Source: Nectonema munidae
Taxonomy: Eukaryota > Nematomorpha > Nectonematoida > Nectonematidae
DNA: 64,000 bases
Direction of reading: 5' to 3'
Assembly (NCBI GenBank): GCA_030549495.1
Contig: JAUIRK010001052.1
Location: 310,001 to 374,000 of the forward strand
Below, piece after piece: positions 57,530-64,000 of the stretch (position 1 is its first letter; every line of letters begins with the position of its first letter). The notes under the pieces are model-generated. The model had not been told where the DNA came from, did no database searches, and was given only the letters and a program-made list of their open reading frames with translations. A program made the position numbers and the translations under genes.

Positions 57530-57852
57530 ATTATACACAATTTTTTTATGATTAAAAAATTACCTTAAATCCTTGAAAACTACCAATTTAAACAAGTCAT
57601 TCAAAGAATAAATGTACAGCACTTTTTAAATAACCGGTAAAAAAATTTGAATACATAAAAAAATAGAGCAGAAGAAAGTTAAGATAAATATTTATGAATT
57701 TTATTTAAACATGATTTTTTATGGATAAACTACCTTGTATATATGATAAAACTTAAAAAAAACTTAGTATCAGTGTGTTTTTTTTTGTTATTTTTAGTGC
57801 TGCCTATTGCTACCCATTGCTGCCTATTGCTGCCCATATTTTAGCAATACCC
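57530..57852 (-). repeat. Right terminal inverted repeat of the Mutator-like element
   Basis: Reverse-complement partner of 49,073-49,400. The outer end GCAATACCC is followed directly by the duplication GAGAATTAT. It contains four GC(T)GCC(T/C)AT-type repeats that the left arm has in fewer copies. Confidence 0.9.
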
Positions 57853-57861
57853 GAGAATTAT
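57853..57861 (+). repeat. 9-bp target-site duplication, right copy
   Basis: GAGAATTAT, identical to 49,064-49,072. Confidence 0.92.
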
Positions 57862-58421
57862 GCTTATATTTAAACTAAATTAATTATTTATTTTTTGAGA
57901 ATATAACAAGCTATAATATAAAATAACAGATTGTAGCTTTTTTTTAGGGTATTTTTTAAAATACTCTTATTTGCGTCAAACCGATTTATTTCAGTCCTTT
58001 TCTATGGCTAAAATATATAAACAGGGCGCCTTTTTTTCCACAAAATTTCGTGAATACTTCTATTTTATCGATCATCAAGGACAAGTATTTATATTTAATT
58101 TAGTTAGTCAATGATTAGAAAAATACATTAGTATAACACTTTTCTTAAAGTTTATTTTGTAGTAAAGAGCTCCTGGTTTAATTTTCTAAAACAATAGCTA
58201 TTTTTCGCCCTTTTTCTATAGATATCTAAATTTGTATTCATGGAAAAGTTTATATATTTATATTTTCTATATATTTTTATTTTATAGAGGACATATTTTT
58301 AAATTTCTCTTAGGTATTTTAGAAAACAGTCTTAACATTCTTGGTGTTTTCAATTTAAATACCCCTGCTAAATATGAAAGTCTCGTTCTCAATAAATTTC
58401 ATTTCTTAGTCTTAACATTTT
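57862..58421. other. AT-rich stretch, nothing recognised
   Basis: The 63-codon frame at 58,232-58,423 is dominated by Phe/Ile/Leu/Tyr codons and is not credible. Confidence 0.4.
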
Positions 58422-58584
58422 AGACCTTTATTTTTATCAGTCTGCTTATCTTAATCTTTTCAGGAATTGATTTTTGAAAATTATTCATCTGTTTTTCTTT
58501 CAAAATATTTTGATTAAACTTGAAGAAGGTGAATAATTATATTGAAAAAAAGGATTAGTCCTCAAAATTTTGGTCTTCAAAGGG
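58422..58584. mobile_element. MITE family B, copy 5
   Basis: A good right end, TTGGTCTTCAAAGGG, with TTAA outside it, and a diverged core (CTGTTTTTCTTTCAAAATAT). The left end is poor. Confidence 0.5.
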
Positions 58585-59244
58585 TTAACAAGCTAATCCT
58601 TTTCAATTGAGAAATAGTTGAGCCATGCAGTTCTATAGGTACGTTTTTGTTATTTATTTATTTTGCTATTTATCTGAATTTTTTGGCAACCCTTCATGGG
58701 CAATTACTCATTAGTACCGATTGAGTCTGAAAGGATAATTTTGTCTTATTTATCTTTTGCATGTGTAAATATTTTCACTAAAATCATTAATTATTCTAAT
58801 ATCTTCACTTGTTATAATTTAATATAGATTATAGATATTCAATCAATACCACTTCACTTCACTTTTCTAATTTCCTTGTTTTTTTCTATTATTTTAAATC
58901 TCTATTATGGAGTTACGACATGTCTATAGATTCCTGATGTTTTGTTAGAATCCTCTCCTCAAATTTAATGAGTTTATCTGTTAAATGGAGAAATCTAGTT
59001 TAAACTCGCTTTCATCCATACCAAGATCATCATTATAAATATATTTTCGTTTTCATTTAAATTAATAAACTTGTGTACTTATATTTTATTTTAAGAGATA
59101 ATTTTTAAATAGATATAGCTTATCTGAGAATTGTAAAAAGACAAATAAAGTTTAAAAGCGTATTTATGATTCGTTGCTTAGCATGTTTCGTTTATTTTCA
59201 TAATTATTATTTCAAATAATTTTTTTATGGTTATTATTAATTTT
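58585..59244. other. Region upstream of MED27
   Basis: AT-rich. Probable promoter or 5'UTR intron territory; no specific motif can be asserted. Confidence 0.4.
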
Positions 59245-59261
59245 TTATTTTATCCATAAGA
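59245..59261 (+). promoter_or_regulatory. Probable splice acceptor directly upstream of the MED27 ATG
   Basis: TTTTTATTTTATCCATAAG ends one base before the ATG. It is T-rich with a terminal AG, consistent with a 3' splice site. Confidence 0.45.
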
Positions 59262-60212
59262 ATGCAAGCGATTGAATCATTAAAAAAGATTAGCTCGAAT
59301 CTTCAACAACTACAAGATAATGTTATTTCATTATTTGTTGTTTTGTCAGAAGGAATGATTTGCCCAAGTAAGGGAATCACTGCTAATAGTGATCAAGGAT
59401 ACGATGATGAGTTTCGTGATGATGAAAATGATAATAATTCTCAGCATGAGTTCGCCTGTAAAGTCAACAAATCCTTGAGCCTAGTCATGAATAACTTTTC
59501 CAATCTCGAAAAAGGCTTTTCCCTTCTCAACATACAAACTTCCTTCTTTACGTTGGGCAATTCAGGATTACTGAGCCATGATCCTTTATTGAATGATGAA
59601 AATTCAACGTTATACTCTGATGTCATATCCTCTTATCAATGGCTCTATAAAATGTACGAAACATCTTCCTTCATTTGTTCTAATTTATCTCTATCATGCC
59701 TGAGCAAAACGTTTTGTCCACGGCAAATCTCCTCCACTCATCACAATGTCTCACCTCAAATCGTAGACGCGGTTGGCATCGGCTTGAATCGTCTCTATTC
59801 CGACATGTCGGTTCAACTCATTCGACCAAGTGGCTCTCTAGCTATACTAAAGATAACACTTGGCCAAAATTTACAAGCAGCAGTACTTCTGCGTAGTCTG
59901 ATAATCGAATCTGTGACAGTTAAAGCCATGGACGAAGAATTGATAAAGCCAAATGGACAGTGTGATCTTTGGTCCACTTCGAAGTATAGGGTCTTTCAAA
60001 AAATGAGTGATCAAGCAACAATGGCTTCTCTCTACTACTATTCTTCTACTATGCCTGCAGTTGCTGTTAAATCCTTTATGTACTGGTTTCACGCTTACGC
60101 AAATTTCTTCAACACACACTGTGCTCAATGCCATAAATACCTGTCAGACTTCATGCCTCCGATTATACGAGATTTCAGAACTTTAGAGGCTTACCATGAA
60201 AACTGTAGATAA
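59262..60212 (+). CDS. MED27: Mediator complex subunit 27
   Basis: A subunit of the Mediator coactivator that links activators to RNA polymerase II in the nucleus; MED27 lies at the tail/upper-body junction (known for the complex). The 316-aa frame is complete and close to the 311-aa human length. The N-terminus (IESLKKISSNLQQLQDNV) is helical. An acidic insert lies at about 48-65. The central region IVDAVGIGLNRLYSDMSVQL is characteristic. The most diagnostic part is the C-terminal Med27 zinc-binding block: FFNTHCAQCHKYLSDFMPP, then RDFRTLEAYHENCR, with Cys287, Cys290, His312 and Cys315 as probable ligands. No coding intron. The start is the first ATG, just after an acceptor-like site. Confidence 0.93.
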   Translation: MQAIESLKKISSNLQQLQDNVISLFVVLSEGMICPSKGITANSDQGYDDEFRDDENDNNSQHEFACKVNKSLSLVMNNFSNLEKGFSLLNIQTSFFTLGNSGLLSHDPLLNDENSTLYSDVISSYQWLYKMYETSSFICSNLSLSCLSKTFCPRQISSTHHNVSPQIVDAVGIGLNRLYSDMSVQLIRPSGSLAILKITLGQNLQAAVLLRSLIIESVTVKAMDEELIKPNGQCDLWSTSKYRVFQKMSDQATMASLYYYSSTMPAVAVKSFMYWFHAYANFFNTHCAQCHKYLSDFMPPIIRDFRTLEAYHENCR

Positions 60213-60281
60213 TATTTTCTAAAACTTTTATCCCTGCTTCCATTAAATATTTTCTTTGAGATTTTTTGAAATATTTTTCTG

Positions 60282-60287
60282 AATAAA
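60282..60287 (+). terminator. poly(A) signal of MED27
   Basis: AATAAA about 70 bases past the stop codon, the first canonical signal downstream. Confidence 0.6.
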
Positions 60288-60647
60288 AATTATTTGCACA
60301 AACCCTAGCAAATTATTATAATATAATTCTCATCACTATAAATCCTATTGAAATGTAGCAAATTTTGTAGTCTTTCTTATATATTTGTTTTTTTTACAGA
60401 ATCTTCTAATTTAATGTAAATATTTAATGATGAGAACTATTGGTATTTTAACTGTAAACTTGTTCATTTTAAACTAAAACATATAAACGGATTGCAGATA
60501 TAAGATATTAGTTAGAGATATGATTATAGTCTTTATAAATAATGACTCATTTTATGACATTCTTATCAGGAGTACTTCAATGGTTTATATGACACTGTCT
60601 ACTGTTTAATTTAATAATTAATATATATATATATATCTATATATACA
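60288..60647. other. Region downstream of MED27
   Basis: AT-rich, with a (TA)n run at about 60,620-60,645. Nothing else. Confidence 0.45.
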
Positions 60648-60781
60648 CCATTTTTATTTATATTTTGTCTTTTTTCAAATCTATTTTGTAGAAAGGTAAA
60701 ATAATATTGAAAAAAAGAATGCAGAATTGAAAAAAGACAAATAGAAATTGAAAAAAGGCAAAATAGAATTAAAAATGGTAT
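60648..60781. repeat. Palindromic repeat, about 134 bp (45-bp arms)
   Basis: CCATTTTTATTTATATTTTG on the left and CAAAATAGAATTAAAAATGG on the right are inverse matches. The inner arm also pairs (TCTTTTTTCAAAT with ATTGAAAAAAGGC). Three AATTGAAAAAAGRC units lie in the centre. A small foldback element or long hairpin. Confidence 0.65.
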
Positions 60782-62059
60782 ACATTATACACTGACGGCT
60801 TTACTGTACCTACAAAAATGTCATAATCCCTTTATATTTTGATGACGTGTCTGTGTTATTTTATCTCAAGACACTATTTCTAAAGAGTATTTGCGTATTC
60901 GATCCTTACAAGTATCGCAGAATGATAATAGTAGCATCTCGATTTGCGGATTCCTAGTTGGTCGAATACTAATGTGCAGATTCTCAATTTTTCGACAAGA
61001 AAAAAGTTTCTGCCTTTAATACAGACGTTTATTGCAGTAAAAATGGAAATCAACATTCGAGCATATTCGAGCATGGAATCATAGCATATTTTCAAAATTA
61101 GAGCTGATGAACGCTTCTAATCAATGTTTTTTTCTGTGATGCTAAGCATGTACAAATGAACTCTTTTCGTTTCGGACGCAAATTATTTGTTGAACAGTGA
61201 TTAGAATACCAAGTTTCTTGAAGACATATGGCTAATAAATAAGCAACATCATCAAGTTGTTTTAGCAAAAGGACAAGAAAAATGCATATCGGTATGTGAA
61301 AAATCAGAGAATTTCAGTTCTTCATCTTTAGAATGCTTTCCAGAGCAGTACTTACATACTGAGTCTTTACAATCAATGTGAGATAAATAAGATCTAACAA
61401 TTAATCTTCCCATCATAAAGATAAAATAAAACCAGCTTGCTTTTTTGACTTTAAGATCTTATGAACTAAAATTCAGCCTAAAGAAAACTAATTTTTTTCA
61501 CCATTAAATTTTTTGGAGAAAATTAAATCAAACTTTTCACCGTTTGAAACATGCTAATATATTTCTTCATTTTTCTCCAAGATTTTGTTGGATCACATCA
61601 TCATTTATATCATTAGAAAAAATAATTGAGACTTTTGAAAGCAATAGATTTTTTTTCTTTACATCAAATGATGCATCTTATTAGCTTTTAAACTTTATTC
61701 AGCTTTAGGAATCTAGAAAATTTATCTTTAAAGTGTTTTTAGAAGACTTGTATCAGTTAACTTTTACAATAGAAAGTGCTTTTTCTACCTGCACTGCAAT
61801 GTTTTTTTTATCATTTTCATCTTGGGCTTTGAGATAAGTTGGTTGCTTTATTTGACAACATCGAATTCCATGAACTACTGAATTAGGTAGTTTTAGCTTC
61901 TGTAGAAACAGGCAAATGAAGATTTCTAGATTTACATAAGTGATGCCAACCTGTATTTTTTATACCGGTCTGTATGCGACAGATAATGCTATTTTGTAAT
62001 AGTTGTGAAATAGTACTTCTTATTCATCTTTGATATATCTTTTAATTTAAAACCACAAC
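60782..62059. other. AT-rich stretch with unassigned decayed coding traces (minus strand)
   Basis: On the minus strand about 61,268-61,430 reads MGRLIVRSYLSHIDCKDS, then VCKYCSGKHSKDEE, a small Cys/His-containing frame of about 54 codons. About 61,760-61,990 has LQKLKLPNSVVHGIRCCQ and DENDKKNIAVQVEKALSIVK. I do not recognise either; they may be fragments of one dead element or of a diverged gene. The 71-codon frame at 60,880-61,095 has no recognisable feature. Confidence 0.3.
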
Positions 62060-62070
62060 AGATTATACCG
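62060..62070 (+). repeat. 11-bp target-site duplication of the LINE, left copy
   Basis: AGATTATACCG, repeated exactly at 62,556-62,566 and bracketing the LINE insertion. Confidence 0.8.
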
Positions 62071-62555
62071 TTGTTGTTGTTGTTGTTGTTAGCCCCTAGA
62101 TTATACTATCTTTATATGAGTATAATCTATCAGTTCAAAACAAGGCATTGTTTAAACTGAGAGAGTATTACCATAAAAGCAAATACTCTCAGGGAAAAGT
62201 GTAGAATTTTGTTACACTTTCGCAGCAGCAGCGATAAACCAGTGTAATTTCAGCCAACCCACAAAAATCCACCATAAGGTACTGCTGGCTTTTTGAAGGC
62301 TTCTACATATGGCTAGAAATAATATATATCTATTTATAATAATAATATGATATATAATACATGTAAATGAGTTAGATCCAAGCTTCTGCTAAACGGTTTC
62401 CCCACAAAGTAAGTAGGTTAACTATTTTGCATGGCTTCGACCAAAAGTGAATGGGTTTGAGTGTCGTGAAAATATGTGGGCAGTTAAATAAATGATGCGT
62501 GTTGTGTGGGTGTTGATTGCAAACTGAACAGAGTGGATTTGTATGTGTTTTTGGA
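62071..62555 (-). mobile_element. 5'-truncated LINE (Jockey/I-like) with 3'UTR hairpins and (CAA)n tail
   Basis: Minus strand. Coding starts at the truncation point with PKTHTNPLCSVCNQHPHNTH, continues HLFNCPHIFTTLKPIHFW and KIVNLLTLWGNRLAEAW, and stops at 62,372. The CX2CX8HX4C pattern is the C-terminal zinc knuckle typical of ORF2 in several LINE clades. A 3'UTR of about 280 bp follows and ends in (CAA)n (62,071-62,090). An 11-bp duplication brackets the 485-bp insertion. The coding part is open and little decayed, so it is relatively young. Confidence 0.85.
62091..62225 (-). other. Cluster of four stem-loops in the LINE 3'UTR
   Basis: AGATTATACT/AGTATAATCT (62,097-62,128), AAACAA/TTGTTT (about 62,137-62,152), CTGAGAG-AGTATT/AATACTCTCAG (62,157-62,192) and AAAGTGTA/TACACTTT (62,197-62,222). 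They lie directly before the simple-repeat tail, where some LINE reverse transcriptases recognise their template. Confidence 0.7.
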
Positions 62556-62566
62556 AGATTATACCG
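62556..62566 (+). repeat. 11-bp target-site duplication of the LINE, right copy
   Basis: AGATTATACCG, identical to 62,060-62,070. Confidence 0.8.
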
Positions 62567-63245
62567 TCATAGAGATGAGGAAGAATTGGGAAATTATAAA
62601 GAATTACAAATATAGGAACTGGCAAAGTGCTTTTCATTCTTGATAGCATTCCATTCATTTTGGACAATTTAGAGTTTAATTATTATTTTCTATGAAAATT
62701 AAATTTTTTATTTTCTCAATTCAAAGTCCATTTAATTTAAAATCAATTAAGTCCACTTTTTTCAGTATCAAACACTGTATAAACAATCATGGTTTATGTA
62801 TAAAGAGTCAAACAAGATAATATCGTCTACTCTAGCGTAGACCGGCGTCGGTATGCGAACACCCGCAATTGCTGGGTAAAGCCTGTACGCACATACAATT
62901 TTTTAAGAGACGTTGCGTGTCCGCACATGGCAACATTGAATGTGCGTATAAAATATTTTGCTTCATCTTGATTAACTTTGATATAAAGAGTAAGTTAAGT
63001 TTTAGGCTCGTCGACTAAACGGTGTTTGGAATTATAAAGTAACTCCTGATATACTTTTAGATTTAGTGTACACTATTCGTTAAAAAGATTTTGCAGCATA
63101 GCTATTAGCGCAGCCAGTTAAAGAATTTCTGGTTAAATAGTAAATGAAAGATAGCGAGACTTGAAACCTTCTCTTGTGAACAATATTTTATTGAATAGTG
63201 AATTGAAAAATAAATTTTATGTTTTATTCCTTTAAAAATGTTTAA
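62567..63245. other. Intergenic, no gene recognised
   Basis: A less AT-rich patch (62,825-62,945) contains GTCGGTATGCGAACAC. GCATACCGAC at 63,397-63,406 is an inverse partner of part of it, possibly the ends of an old foldback element, but the match is only about 12 bp. Confidence 0.35.
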
Positions 63246-63860
63246 TTACCGTATCGCTGAATAGGTCGACCCATAGATAAATCGACCCCCCAAAATCTAA
63301 GTCAATATTTAGGATATAGCTAATATCTGGAGTACAAGTTGCCTTTTAAAATACGAAGCTCACCTAAGTTATTGGCGAATCAAGATTTCTTTCTCCGCAT
63401 ACCGACTAATCGTCGACCGTAATGCGAACAAAAGCCTGTTCATGTAGAATGAACTATTGTTATCAGAGCAAGACTGAAGAAGGTGTGAATCGTATTTCAA
63501 CGAAATATTTCTTGTTAGTTTTTCAACTCCCAAAATGCCAAATAAAGTGTTTCTATTTGTTTATTTATCATGAAGTTTTCCTTTTATCAGTGAATTAACG
63601 ATTCCCTACGTTCAAGCAGCTGTTTTGTGTTTCTATTCTTTGACTGTAGTGTAGTTACATGTGTGTGTAACCAGGTGAACTCCCTAGTATTTACATCAGC
63701 AAATTTATGCGCCAAGATGTCATCGGTATCGGCCTAAGATTAGGCTTGGTACAAGATCAAAAGGTTCGCTTTTTCTTACCGTTATATAAGACTACCTACA
63801 ATTTTGGGATGGTTTTTAAGGTTTAAAAGGTCGACCTATACCCCTAAATATATGGCAAAT
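63246..63860. mobile_element. Possible MITE or solo ends (TACCGTAT...AGGTCGACC type)
   Basis: The left part reads TACCGTATCGCTGAATAGG then TCGACCC. The right part near 63,820-63,840 has AAAGGTCGACCTATACCCC, sharing an inverted ATAGGTCGACC. The TACCGTAT start is shared with the end of the 34.17-kb element. No coding content, and the boundaries are uncertain. Confidence 0.35.
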
Positions 63861-64000
63861 TGAATGTTAATCACTGAATGCGCTTAAATGAACAATCACA
63901 GTGTTATCTTATTAACAATAAGTATATTTAAACTAATATTTTATGGAAAGTTATTATATCTTTGATAAGTTTCGCCGCTCAAAAATTAACGCGTGATTTA

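Larger units (their letters stand above)
49073..57852. mobile_element. 8.78-kb Mutator-like element with long TIRs, carrying an OTU protease frame
   Basis: Its terminal inverted repeats are 49,073 to about 49,400 and about 57,530 to 57,852. The first 17 bases (GGGTATTGCTAAAATAT) are identical and the rest is high identity with small indels; the right arm has two extra copies of a GGCAGCAAT word. The perfect 9-bp target duplication and arms above 300 bp are the hallmark of Mutator-like elements; Merlin (8-9 bp) is the alternative. Contents are a zinc-finger-like frame, an OTU-type protease frame, a nested Tigger element, SINE copies and tandem repeats. No MULE transposase was recognised, so it was probably moved in trans, or its transposase has decayed or been displaced. 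Element less nested Tigger is about 6.6 kb. Confidence 0.85.

Noticed and set aside
49073-57852. Polinton-type element
   Set aside because: Long arms and large size were suggestive, but the duplication is 9 bp rather than 6, and no polymerase, integrase or structural-protein frame was seen.
59441-60134. Minus-strand frames opposite MED27
   Set aside because: Antisense shadows of a strongly supported gene.
62422-62667. 81-codon minus-strand open frame
   Set aside because: It crosses the LINE insertion boundary, and the true LINE reading frame here is a different one (zinc-knuckle motif).

Overview
The window is AT-rich animal nuclear DNA. Four conserved eukaryotic genes with uninterrupted coding regions sit in a dense, many-layered field of dead transposable elements. 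Nothing prokaryotic is present: there are no operons, no CRISPR array, and no rRNA or true tRNA gene. Base composition, transposon mix (hAT, piggyBac, Tigger/pogo, CR1- and Jockey-like LINEs, tRNA-like SINEs) and gene divergence fit an arthropod. A caligid copepod such as Lepeophtheirus is my best guess, but that is inference.

Host genes. ZNHIT6/BCD1 (minus, 278-1264) acts in box C/D snoRNP assembly. SLC4A1AP/kanadaptin (minus, 6236-7888) is an FHA-domain nuclear protein. PRKAG (minus, 22914-23948) is the AMP-sensing gamma subunit of AMPK. MED27 (plus, 59262-60212) is a Mediator subunit. They are not a pathway or an operon. All four are intron-free across the coding region, and each has a good 3' splice-acceptor sequence within about 60 bases upstream of its ATG. 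This could mean a 5'UTR intron or spliced-leader trans-splicing, which has been reported in copepods.

Layout. 1-9 kb: ZNHIT6, kanadaptin, MITEs and one SINE. 9-16 kb: an inverted-repeat-bounded composite with a 752-bp foldback element (8-bp target duplication), a decayed LINE and two roughly 150-bp-unit tandem arrays. 16-20 kb: a hAT transposase split by a 2.8-kb piggyBac element, with an unusual 49-bp duplication. 22-24 kb: PRKAG. 24-35 kb: broken hAT, Tigger and piggyBac copies and a second copy of the satellite-bearing repeat. 35.5-41.5 kb: a CR1-like LINE preceded by two 959-bp monomers. 42.5-45.7 kb: a fossil retroelement pol. 47.7-48.2 kb: LINE fragment. 49,073-57,852: an 8.78-kb element with long terminal inverted repeats and a perfect 9-bp target duplication (Mutator-like by structure), carrying an OTU-type cysteine protease frame and hosting a nested Tigger element and SINEs. 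59-60 kb: MED27. 62 kb: a 5'-truncated LINE with an 11-bp target duplication and hairpins in its 3'UTR.

The most interesting items are the OTU-carrying Mutator-like element, the LINE with long 5' monomers containing tRNA-like promoter boxes, and the shared acceptor-before-ATG arrangement of the host genes.
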